A stretch of DNA of 64,000 nucleotides from Volvox africanus (taxonomy: Eukaryota > Chlorophyta > Chlorophyceae > Chlamydomonadales > Volvocaceae), in contig BSDZ01000015.1 of NCBI GenBank assembly GCA_030268105.1, positions 3,375,501 to 3,439,500 of the forward strand. The letters run 5' to 3'. Shown here piece by piece: positions 22,245-33,120 of this stretch. How positions within the stretch are numbered: the first letter of the stretch is position 1; every line of letters starts with the position of its first letter. Under the pieces are notes generated by a model. That model searched no databases. It had not been told where the DNA came from and was given only the letters and a program-made list of their open reading frames with translations. A program made the position numbers and the translations under genes.

Positions 22245-24134
22245 AGAACAACAAGTTAATCTGACACAAACACACACATATAAATAGGAAAGGCACACAA
22301 AAACGTTCACAACACGCATGAATGTGAAATTGTTTGTTCGCCATGTTTTGCTTCTTCTATCTCCCTGTACGGCACCGGACAGGTTTCGGAGGTACGACGA
22401 TCGTTGCTGGTTACCGGTTTTGGTTACGAGCACGATGAGGCCTGGGCCGCTAACATGGAGCTCTTCAAGGAGTTTACGGATATATGTCAGGGTGTACGAC
22501 GACTGGGGGCGGCGGCGGTTGATCTCTGCCATCTGTCCATGGGTGGGTGCACCCCGGCAACTCCTGGATCCAGGGAGGGGGGCGGGAAAGGGGAAAGGGG
22601 ACAGGGGCCCCGATAGGGCGGTGATTTTAAGGGTTTGTGACACGACCAACATGTTTACGTATATTATTGCCTGCCGTGCTTTTCAGTCGATGATTTGTTT
22701 GTCATGAAGTCTGGTCATTTCTATATGTTATCAAGTCCTGTCATTTTATCAACAAATTAATCGCAAATTTTAACTTAATCGTTTATTATTATTATTTAAG
22801 TCGAAATCCTAAGCTCCATGCTAAAACTCGGGCGGAGGGTGGACCTCCATCTACTACATCTCTTTGGGTCCTGTACCAATCTCCATCGCATCAGTAGGCA
22901 GACGATCTCTCTGCGCCCTTTTGTACTTCACATGGTTCCTGATCCTGGATGCGAGAAAAAGATCCAATCTAGCAAAATATTGCAAAAGTATAGGTGCATA
23001 ATATATATTATGTTATATATATTATATATTATATAATATATGGCGGTGGGTGCTGAACCCGGGAGAATCACTGATTTCAGAGAAGTCAGCAACACAGCAG
23101 CAGCAGCAGCAGCAGCAGAAGAAGAAGAAGATGATGATGATGATGATGATGAAGACAGATTTGAGTAGTTAGGGCGGTTCAAACGGTTTTCGGAGCTGAC
23201 CACGATTGGCTTCAGGGCATGGAGGGGAAATGAGGCTTATGCAGTAGCGGCCTATGGTGTAGCATGTGGAAGTGGAAGCACGCAAGATACTGATTATAGA
23301 TATATAATATAACATGTATTATATTATATTATATTATATTATATTATATTATATTATATTATATTATATTATATTATATTATATTATATTATATTATATT
23401 ATATTATATTATATTATATTATATTATATTATATTATATTATATTATATTATATTATATTATATTATATTATATATGTGTGTGTGGATTTTTATACATAC
23501 ATATGTATAGGTATAGGTATGTGTGTTTATATCTTGAACGCCACCAGCACTTTTTGGGTTTCGCTCCCCAATTGTTAGACGGTCTTCGATGAACATTTCC
23601 CCCTTGGCTGATTTCCAACATCGCCAAATTAGGCATCGTGGATGCGTACTGGGAGTACCGACTGAAGCCGTGGGATATGGCGGCGGGTGTTATCATTGCA
23701 CAGGTAGGGTATTGAAAACGTTGCCCGTCGGATACCACTCTTCATTCAAATCAAGCTTCCGGGGATTATTACCAGGAGTTGGTGTTTATTGGATGCTTAA
23801 AGAAAAAGACCATGCATCCATTAACGTGGTCCTAAATTTCTCACTCAAGCCGTGTTTGGATGTGTTCCCTTACTTCGGCATTCATTCCTCATCCTTACTT
23901 ATATGTCTTATATGTATATTATCAACATATATATATACATATATGGCCAGTAGCGGAGTTGACGCCTTAGTTGATTCGGCAGATTCCGCTGGATGCTGGT
24001 GGTGGGTGCTGAACCTGGGAAAACCACTGATTTCGGAGAAGTCGGCATGGGAGACTGGATTAGGGTGCCCCGAAACACCGGGGAAGGTAGGGATTGCCAG
24101 GTTAGTGGCCACGGGTGATGTACCCCCCTATCCT

Positions 24135-24168
<34 letters not shown>

Positions 24169-25328
24169 CGGACGACATGAGCACCGTAGCTTTTGAATCT
24201 GTACGTTTTTTGATTGGTAACATCATTTAATGTCACCCATCTAGTGTTAGGCATAGTACGGCAAACCGTACATAGTACGGCTGCAGATGGATATGCATCC
24301 TGAGTGAGAGCAGCAGGGTCGAATAAGGCCCCCCGGGAGAAAGCACCGTTACCCTGTCTGATAAGTCTCTCGCATTATTTGCACATACTTTTATTTATTA
24401 TCTTTATTATTTCTATCATTTATTGATTCCTTAGATTTAATTCCTTTTTCGTGTCTTTGGCTGCACTTTCATTAATATATTAATCTCGGCTTTTTACCTT
24501 TCCTAAGTTCTGATACTTAGGAGGATGACTTCATCATCATTGTCTTCACAATTCAACGCTGCACAATCCAGCTCTTCCCCCTCCGAAAACCTCATTGCTG
24601 ATGCCTTCCTTCGAACAAGTGAAGGAGGCTGGTGCCATAATTACCACGATGGACGGCCGCCCCTTCTCCGTCTTCGAGCGATCAATGCTTGCAACCAACG
24701 GCCATCTCCATAAAGAGGTACGACAGACCGTGCTGCGACCATGGCACTATTATTGTCCAGATGTATATGTATATACATATATGGTAAAACCCTAAAACCC
24801 ATACATGTATGTTATATATACATATACGTAACTAAGTAGTCCGTCGCAACTCCTCTTTGCTAAATCAAATTAGCTAATGCACCATCAAAGCGTCTTGTAC
24901 AGGATTTCCCGTGTGGATGGGTCATCCGCTCCACGTACACGAAGCAATCATTTAGGGTTTTGCGTACATGGAACAGATGAGCCATCCAGGAAAGGAAGGC
25001 AGAGAGAGGGGGGGAAGTAACAATGTGGTGTCCTCCAGGGGGATGGGGGAGGGGGTGGGACTGGGTGCTGAAATATCTTAATAGTTAATATAGTAATACG
25101 AATGCCCCTCTCATTCCTTGCCGCGTCAGTGACCCCTTTCAAAAAAACGTAATAATAATGAATCAGATGAACACATCGTACACGACCCGATCCGACGTGG
25201 ATGTCGTGAAACGCCTTGCCCAGGTGTTGGACGCCACAGCTCCCAAGACGAAGGCTCTCCTGGAGCGGGACGTCGATCTGTCACCTTGGTTTGTACCGCC
25301 GGGGTACGACACGTCGCTGTACCTCTGA
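19724..25328 (+). CDS. Inositol monophosphatase-family protein, plastid IMPL1-like
   Basis: A nine-exon gene encodes 357 residues. Exons are 19,724-19,927, 20,535-20,636, 21,137-21,219, 21,440-21,558, 21,822-21,910, 22,392-22,542, 23,633-23,703, 24,625-24,717 and 25,167-25,328. All junctions are GT-AG and all phases agree. The product carries the three family motifs: GEEGG, WCVDPLDGTTNF (DPxDxT metal site) and KPWDMAAG (WDxAAG). It also has LLVTGFGYEHDEAW and GVRRLGAAAVDLCH, close to plant IMPL1. The enzyme family hydrolyses inositol or galactose phosphates with Mg2+. The first 45 or so residues are rich in Arg, Ala and Ser and lack acidic residues, fitting a plastid or mitochondrial transit peptide. 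The start is the first of three tandem ATGs; any would give a similar protein. Introns carry several repeats. No defect was seen, so it is likely functional. Confidence 0.93.
20797..20821. repeat. (GA)n microsatellite
   Basis: About twelve GA units lie in intron 2 of the IMPL1-like gene. Confidence 0.9.
22212..22244. repeat. (CAT)n microsatellite
   Basis: A run of ATC/CAT trinucleotides lies in intron 5 of the IMPL1-like gene. Confidence 0.9.
23041..23160 (+). repeat. Diverged retroposon fragment followed by CAG/AAG/ATG microsatellites
   Basis: Bases 23,042-23,092 match the core of the dispersed retroposon (GGTGGGTGCTGAACC ... GATTTC.GAGAAGTC). They then run into (CAG)n, (AAG)n and (ATG)n. 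This looks like a sixth, strongly shortened and diverged copy, inside intron 6 of the IMPL1-like gene. Confidence 0.6.
23317..23475. repeat. (ATTAT)n pentanucleotide satellite
   Basis: About 160 bp of near-perfect 5-bp repeats lie in intron 6 of the IMPL1-like gene. Translation gives a spurious YYIIL repeat protein. Confidence 0.97.
23946..24150 (+). mobile_element. Dispersed retroposon, 5'-truncated copy
   Basis: This copy starts inside the family consensus (at CCAGTAGCGG) and reaches the common end CCTATCCTACACACA, followed by (CA)n and (TA)n. It lies in intron 7 of the IMPL1-like gene. Missing head and complete tail is the usual outcome of incomplete target-primed reverse transcription. 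Confidence 0.75.
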
Positions 25329-25568
25329 AATCATTACTACCATTATGACCATGTATGTGGCGTGCGGCGATCCTCCAACTTGCAATGGTGGAGTGGAAGA
25401 ATACAGAGCAGAATGAAATGTTGGTTGGGGATCAGGGAGCTTGCTCTGGTTGGTTGGTTGGGCCCCAACTGTGACTGACTCAACGATGAGGGTGCCAGGC
25501 AGCCACGCATGTACGTGAATGGTGTTACAGAAATCATTTAAGCTCAGGTTGTCTGTTTCATGTTTGTC

Positions 25569-25573
25569 TGTAA
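25569..25573 (+). terminator. TGTAA polyadenylation signal of the IMPL1-like gene
   Basis: TGTAA, the usual volvocine polyadenylation signal, occurs 241 bp after the stop codon. It is the first TGTAA noticed downstream. Confidence 0.55.
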
Positions 25574-25749
25574 CCGTGTATACGTACGCCTGCTGCAGGG
25601 CCGCTGAAAGCTTTAAATAAATGCTGTCAGAGTGATTTTGTATGTATGTATTGTAGTTGTGATTGAACTACCGGGGGGAGGGAGACACGGATGTAGCCGC
25701 TGGTATTTTTCCTTTCTTTGAAGCCCAAAGTATATGAGCCCAAAGTAAA

Positions 25750-27700
25750 TAATGTTTACACAGCTATTGAGTTGCTGACCGCTTGCTGACCTGATGAAGG
25801 CCAGCCAGCATGTTCCACTGCTCGACAGCGTCCTCGGCAGCCCATCTCCAGGCCCCCGGTCTGCACTCTGCCTTCTCCGTGTTGGGACGGAAAGTGCCCC
25901 ACCCTCGTGGTATTACTTCTGTCTTCTTTCTTCTCATTCTCTTACACATGCATTTCTCATTCCCAACAGGAAGCCATACAGCGGTGGGCCAGCAGGCTGA
26001 CTGATGATATGGGAACCCTGCCGCTGTTGTGTGCACACAACAGTGCAACACTCAGAACCCCCCTGCAAAAGTTGTGGGGCCGCAAAGGCCTCTCGGGATG
26101 CTGGGATGGTGCTTCTGCACCTTTACATCATGGAAGTGTGTGCCATACATATACGACTACTATACCCCTTCATCCCTCACCCTAGAGAAACCATGGGGTG
26201 TATTCCTGCTGCTGAGAGGTGCTGCTGAAAGAAACGACGGTATTAAGCAAACACCTCCCCGGCCTTAGTCCCTTTTGTCACGCCAAATTACCATACTCAC
26301 GTCACACAAAGTGCAATCGGCCAACTCCCATCCTCCAACTCCAGGTGCTGTATCAGCCCCATGAGGTGAAAACACAAGGGTAATTAGGCAATGTCGTACA
26401 ACCTGTCTCCATTGTGCATTGCTAAACACCATCACCCATTCGCTCCCCCTTCTTCACAACAGCCATCCTGCCCTCTGCTTGTGCAAGCCCAGAAGCCAAC
26501 GTAGCCTAGCGTGATCTGCAGCCGTGAGATAGCCCAATAAACACAAGTTACGGCCAAACTCCCGCATACCTTGCAATAGTGGGAACCTCACAGTCGACAT
26601 CAATGGCAATGACCCGCATCTTGAGGCCATCTTTGCACGCCTGCTTGAGTGCTCTTTGCTCCAGGGCCTTCAGATCAGAACCCCTAACGAGACACTTACA
26701 TGTACTGCTGCCGTCGACCCAGGCCAGAAATTAAAGTGCCCCCTTTCCTTCCGGGTAATTACTTCTTTCTTCCTTCTTATTGCCTATATATACATATCGC
26801 TCATCTCATCTCAAGAACCTGCTGCAACACATCTTCACACTACTTGAGCGGCAAGAATAATGCTCAAGCACTCTCCAGCACCACGGCCCCCAATAATACG
26901 TCTACTTTCTGCGCTGTCACCACATGTGAACGAATGCACCCAAGTGAGATAATGGTACTAAGTTCTGATAGCTTGAGATTGTTGTCCTCCCTTGGCATCC
27001 CCACCTTTGATGACTCCCGGCCCCCCCAACTTCTCCACTGATGCAGGTACTGTGGGGTATGCGTTGCATCCGGCTCCTGCATGGTGCATATGCATCCCCC
27101 CAGTTTTTCCGCCAATACAGGGTCGGCAGAAGGGCAGGAGGTCATGAGGGCCACACGCCTTTGGGTTACAATAGCGCCCTTAACTTGCTGCTTGATCTTC
27201 ATCATTCGCATAAACACAATGTGTTTCGGGTGCTTGAGCAGCGGGTAAAGATGCAGCTGCACCATCAGGTACTGCATGATAGTGTAAAACTGCCCCCAGG
27301 TGCATCTGCTCATTCCCAACCAGCACGTCGTACACAGTGACCTGCTTAACCACCAGGGTCTGTATCAGGTTTAACCGTACCACGTGTGGCATGGCTGGCA
27401 AAACGATGACACTGATGCCGCCTACGTGCACCTTCCCGATGACTTGAGTCTCCTGGTTCACCAGGATATGTGTTGAGGCTAACCGTCGTCTTGCAAATCA
27501 GTAGCTCGAGCATGGTTGCTTCATGCCTGGTCACCAAGTTGACATCGGCACAATGGTTTCGGAGGTAACGGAGCTGAGGTGCAGCTGTTGGGCCCATTTG
27601 CATCACACCCTCCAGGTAGGAAAACATCAGCTGCTTGCCGTACACAGTTGAAGTAGCTCATTGCCCGCTGATCCTGCTTCAGATCTTGGATGAGGCATCA
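25750..27700 (-). pseudogene. Decayed retroelement fragment with protease trace
   Basis: Minus-strand frames at 27,346-27,645 and 27,180-27,461 overlap in different frames. The first includes CADVNLVTRHEATMLELL and the second VYDVLVGNEQMHLGA. These correspond to the N-terminal active-site strand (D[ST]GA..NLV) and the C-terminal ILG..fL motif of retropepsins. The catalytic Asp-Ser-Gly itself reads as NHC, so the protease is dead. Frames further left (26,570-26,660 with LKMRVIAIDVDCEVPTIARY) may be other parts of the same element. No LTR was found. Confidence 0.5.
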
Positions 27701-29388
27701 GAGGGGATGTCCGGAACCCCTTGTTAACAGGGCCGAGCCTGCGCAAATGACGCTGTTACAGTGTGTGAATGACACTGTTATGGAACTGGCTGGCTGGACT
27801 ACTAGCTTGGGGAAAACGGGAATGATAAGTCAATTGCAAGGATAACTCCTATCCGATAGGTAATGAAGGAACCTGTGAAACTTTCCCGAACCGGCATCCA
27901 GGGCCATGTCGAGGGTTGCAAAGAGGTCTTAATCCTCTAATCCTGAGGGTGGGTACTGGCCATGTCATGCACCATTGACGGCGTGACAATTCTGGTAAAA
28001 GAGCGGTTAGGAAACGACAGTTCCGACAGCTGCTGATTCGGGTGAATGACAGTTGGTTGTTGCTGGATCCAAGAGCCGTACGTTTCAGTGATCTCTTGCT
28101 GTTACCTAAGGTGAAGACTTCCCGTTGGAAGTGCTTCGCCTGGTCACAATATAGACTGTTCGGAATTGAGCCATTGTAACAATAATATACAGACTCTTAC
28201 AGTAGTTCACATTCCGCACATCTGCCCAGGCCGCCAATAGATCAGCCTAACAAAGGCACTATCAGGACTGATCACCCTGATTAGCTGCCAATAGAACTCC
28301 GCGACGGAGCTTGGAGGAGTAGGTGACTGCACGGCGCGACGCCCCATCACCGACAGAGCTAGGAACAGGTAGCACAGTCTCACCTCAGGGCCGGGCTGTG
28401 AGGCCAGTGTCTAGTGTAGTTGCCTGAGCTACAGCTAGCACACTGCTGCGCCAGCCTCACATACACCCACTCACATGACAGCCAGCCATCCTCTAATCTC
28501 AAAACTTGTGAACCACTCCTAACTTTGAGAGCTAGAATGGAGGCCTATTTCCCATCCCAGTGGCGGGTTTGTAGACCATATCCCATTGTAGAATCCCAAT
28601 CCTGTTCCTGGGGCCGGGTTCAGATCCTTCTCTCTGCATGATCGGTACCCTACGCAATCCCTAATATTTGAAACCCTCGAGGCCGTGCAGGGGCATATCC
28701 ATGTGGTAAAATCTCCTCTGTTCATCCCGTATTTAAATCTGCCGGTTTGAAACCAGGGTAACCAGGGTATTTCATCCTCACAGATCCTCGCATATCGTTT
28801 CCTTAGTCGTAAATCCGCACTGAAATTTTGTCCTTAATCCAGCACCGCTTTCTATACTACCTCATTTGTGCTCCCTATTATTTATCAGGAAGCCATCCGA
28901 CTTGCCTCCCTTCACCGCGAATTTAATTAATACGGAGCGGCAACGCTTAGAAATCGTAATAATAGTCGCTCGCTTGGGTCAATCGAAAGCAGAGTGTTAC
29001 AACGCCTGCAAAAACACTGCTGAAAACCTTTATTAGTCGCCAATTGTTTTGAGTGGGAGCTTTGCTGAAATGTTTCGCCCGGGCTTTACGTCGGACGGCA
29101 TGCCTACATTCAAAATTTCGTGAGAAGCCTTGTCTAGGTATAACGGATGACGCATGTATATCTGGGTGCGACGTAGTAGCATGCTGATATCTCAGCGGAG
29201 TGGCGCTCTGGGGCCTGTTGGACGCTCGGACAGTATCGTCAGCTCAATCACTTCCTTCCAATATCTAACCGCCAACCAATCAACACATTTTGCGGTTTGC
29301 GCCTATGAATCCCCTGTTGCAATCCTGTTTTAGACCTCTGGCTAAATGAAGTCGGAAAAGGCCTACTGTAATTGTCGCTTTTGATAAC
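27700..29388. other. Intergenic region, no gene recognised
   Basis: Only short unrelated frames are seen here. The right part is the upstream region of the glycosyltransferase gene at 29,389. Confidence 0.4.
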
Positions 29389-32008
29389 ATGATGCCTGTC
29401 ATTTTGGGAATGGACGCCATAACGATTTTTATACTTTCAGCTGTCGTCGCCCTAAGTTGTTACAATTACACTGTAGCAACATCAACGCTTTTTCCCAACA
29501 TACAAGTAGAACACGTGGTAAGCGAATTTAACGTTCCCGGAGGATACTTTGCAACCCAATTTAGCGACCCTTCGCCTCGAATTCGGCGGGCAAGGCCTTC
29601 TTGTTACGAATTTAGCAGATCCATTCTTGAGCCTTATAGCGAGCGATACCTTCCTAAGGCATCACTGCCATCAATAAATGACGGAAGCGTGCCTCGCGCG
29701 TTTTGGCAATGGAACGGAAACATAACCCGCGCGGATTTCGAGCGTGCGAAATCACGGAGACCCTGTGATCAGTGCTTTCTGAACCATTACAGGGTTCTAA
29801 GCGGGCGTCTTTTCATTGAAAAAGGAGCACGCTTGCGGGTCCCGCAGTCTCGGCGGCTCCATCAGCTCGCTTGGGAGGAAATGCTCAGCATCGTACTTTA
29901 CTTATATCCCCAAATGCCCGACATGGAATTCTTATGGCTATGGGACGATGAATGCGTGAATGGGTTGCCCGTTTTCGCGCCCAACGCTTGCCGCCAATTC
30001 GCCAAGGCGGGCTTCACGCTTCCTTCTTTCTCAGTTTGGTCTCAGTCGTTGGGTCGGGTCCAAATGGCAGCCTATCACTCCTGTGTTTGGAATAGGTGAG
30101 GTAGGTACACATGGGGAGCATGTGACAGGGGGTATGGGATGTGATACGGGGTGGGGGATGGATTTCGGGATTTATAGCTGTAAGTAGCGAGGGACGAGCG
30201 CGATGCAGTGCTCCGGGAAAGGAGGGTTGCAAGCAATAAGATGTATGTGCGTATTGAGGACAGGTGTTGAGATGGAACAGAAAGCCAAAATATCTGTTTG
30301 AGCGTAGTAGTTATTGATAACATAACTACTACATTACATATACTACTAATACTTAATATTATATATGTATAATATAAATAAATTACTATAAATTTATATA
30401 TACAGGGTCACTCCTGGCCTACACTGCGTTAGCTGCTTCCTTTGGGGAGCGCAGTAAAGTCATTTACGCGTGGCTGGTGCTTGGATTGCTTGTTGCTTGT
30501 ATCACTGCCCCTTCGCTTACTGCTGCGCACCTTAAATCTTTGCACTGTGCAAAATATCACCCGATGCCGCTGGTTGCCTCGTGATCTTATATCATCACGA
30601 TACTCGTGTACTTGTGTACTTCACAACATACAGATATCCCCCCTATGAACGCAAGCCGCTGGCCGTATGGAGAGGAAGTACGACCGGGGCCCGTAAACCT
30701 ACCGTGGAAAACTATCAGCTGGTACGGAATCTAAGAACCGATATCTTCACTAATATAATAATCTATATATTAAAAAAATACTGCTGCATTTTTGTCTCAG
30801 AAAGAGTGTATCGAAAACTTGTAGTACTATCCATAGTACCAACAGCATACCCCGCCATCGCTTACGAGCTAGCTGTGTTTGTCGCTCGTGAATGTAGCCG
30901 TTGGGTCTCCCTTACCTCGCTTACCATCGGGACCACCAGCCAGCCTGAGATTCAGGCTTTGCGGCTTTTGCTGTCGCTGGCGTGTCGTGTGTTAGGTCGG
31001 TCGATGTATTAATTTATTCCATATGATAATACGTTATGTTGAATTATACTATATCACATTACACTAAAACATACGTAATATAATATTCTAGATTAAAATA
31101 ATTATACCTTACATTATATCCGTTTACCTTTCAGCATCTGCGGATCTAGAGCCTTCATTCCTTTTCATAAAATATGATTGTATTATCGACCCGACACCGG
31201 ATCCAAATCGCAGGTCACCCGCCTGAAGCTCCACCTTCTTGCCCAAAACCACTCCGGCATCCTCGACGCCAAGATCAACAAATTTACCAAAGACATTCCA
31301 GATCCCGTCCGTGCCCAAATCACATCGGGTGATCGCATTGATTCTGAGGACTACAACCGCTACAGCGCCATCATCGATGTCGACGGGAATGGTTGGAGTG
31401 ATCGTTTTGGTCATGCGCTAATTCACTACTCCACACCCGTACTGAAAATGGCGTCGAACCACACGGCGTTCTTTGAACACCTCTTTGCGCCCGGCGTAAC
31501 GTTCTTGCAATTCAGCCCATCCCTGGAGGATCTCGTGGAAAAAGCTGGGAAAGTGGTTGCGGAGGTACAAAAATTGGGCGGCCAGTCAAAGTACTTTGAC
31601 ATGGTCAAATCCATGCAGGCGACGTCCCAGGTTCTTATGGATCACCTGGGCCTTGTGGAGGCTTTGGCATATTCATTGCTCAAGTACTGGAGCCTGGTCA
31701 CGTGGACCCTCAAAGATCTGGATCCGGACACAGACGTGGATCTCGGTCATCGGAATCGTCTAGATCCGAGTATTGTAAAGAGAGGGGGTGACAGAGCAGG
31801 TGGAGTAGGCCAAGATGGTGGTAGTGATGATGATGATCATGATGATGATTACACAAAAGCGTCAGCAAAACCGCTGACAGAATTTCCAGATGAAGTGAGG
31901 GGGTTTGAAGAGGTGGCTATGACGTGCTGCTCGTTGACACGTGTGCCGGCTGAGTTTGCGGCGGAGGTTACGACGAGGTTGCTCAGGAAGGCGCCTGGAA
32001 GAAGGTAG
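29389..32008 (+). CDS. CAP10/GT90-family glycosyltransferase
   Basis: Three exons (29,389-30,095, 30,634-30,721, 31,214-32,008) join with agreeing phases to give 529 residues. Residues 9-28 form a hydrophobic segment after a very short N-terminus, fitting a type II Golgi/ER membrane anchor or an uncleaved signal. The lumenal part shows the GT90 layout: HYRVLSGRLFIEKG and MPDMEFLWLWDDE in exon 1, KPLAVWRGSTTG across exon 2 (the WRG motif), and RLKLHLLAQNHSGILDAKI, IDVDGNGWSDRFGHAL, TPVLKMASNHTAFFE and a PGVTFLQFSPSLEDL segment in exon 3. This family includes protein O-glucosyl/xylosyltransferases (POGLUT/Rumi) and fungal CAP10; in algae the substrates are unknown. A Gly/Asp-rich acidic insert lies near residues 455-475. 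The acceptor and sugar cannot be told from sequence. Confidence 0.87.
30096..30633 (+). other. Intron 1 of the GT90 gene
   Basis: Donor GTGAGG and acceptor CATACAG bound a 538-bp intron. A tempting internal frame at 30,405-30,580 was left out because direct joining of exon 1 to 30,634 gives CVWNRYPPYERKPLAVWRG, which fits the family. Confidence 0.7.
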
Positions 32009-33120
32009 GGAGGCGGAAATACAAGCTGGTAGTGTACCACAAAGGATGCGGAACACAAACACACACCTAACGTAAAGAATATGTATTGTTTTGTATTGTT
32101 CTGCAGTTTTTTCTTTTGGGTATTTTAGTCTTCATCAGCTCGCGCGGCAGGGCACCGCACAGCGGGATCACAAGGATGTTGAAGAGCAAGGTGGCCGGAG
32201 GATAGATGCGAAGCGAAGGAGGTACGGCGTGGCATGCTGCGGAGGCTCTTCGTGGATCGGGTGAGGGCAGCTCGTCGCTCTTTTTGTCTGTGAGCATTTT
32301 CGACCCCAAGGTGACGGCAGGAGGCGGCAACAGGATGGACATCTTCGTCGCACTCCATCTAGTGTGCTCGGACCTAATAAAAAGGATATCGTACAGACTC
32401 ACGTACGTACGACAAGTGCTTAAGCATCATTAAGTTACGGACATCACGCGAGGATGTGGATGCGAAGCCTGATTTGATTCATCTATCCGCCACTTTAACA
32501 CACAATTATTCATATGGCGCTTCGTAACATGTACGACATCGTCTTACGAATACCGTGATCATTTCCTGTGCTTAAGTGAGCTTTCCAGCTCATAGGGACA
32601 ATTAGCACGGGTTTATTGACGGGTCCGCGCGGTCCCCTGACCCATGAGTCAGATTATACAACTCCCATCCACCAATCAAAGCCCATAGACAGTGTCTGCT
32701 CGTCAATCGAAATTGTCCACCATATCTCTATCTAATCTCTACCATACCGACATCTCTATCATATATAAGATAGCCCGGGTCCTGTCCACTGCTCTGTTTG
32801 AATATATATTTATGCATATATTCAAGTACATCATCCAGCACAGAGCAAACTTGTAACATCCAACATGTACGCCAATCCATGCCTGTACATTTCCGTACAT
32901 TCACCACTTCACTTACTTCTCCGCTTTCTTGCTCTTGCCTTGATCCCATCGATTGCAGCTCGTCTTCCCAATCCCCCTTGCCACCGATAACACTGCCCGG
33001 CCTGTCCAAAGTCTCATTCCAATGGCCGGGAGTCATCCGCAGCGCTGTTCTTATGGTTAGGGTATTATACGCTTCGTGCCTATGTGCACATCCGAGTACA
33101 TCACATTGCCCTAAGGCCCT
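32009..33120. other. Intergenic region between convergent genes
   Basis: This region separates the 3' ends of the GT90 gene (plus) and the M28 peptidase gene (minus). A minus-strand frame at 32,067-32,402 has a short hydrophobic stretch (PPATLLFNILVIPLCG) but no recognisable domain. A TGTAA at 32,852-32,856 might serve the GT90 transcript, though it is far from the stop. Confidence 0.4.

Noticed and set aside
23314..23592. Open frame encoding a YYIIL repeat protein
   Set aside because: It is the translation of the (ATTAT)n satellite within an intron.
30405..30580. Possible extra exon of the GT90 gene (SLLAYTALAASFGERSK...)
   Set aside because: Direct splicing of 30,095 to 30,634 keeps phase and the family pattern; including this segment gives no family match and ends in a stop.
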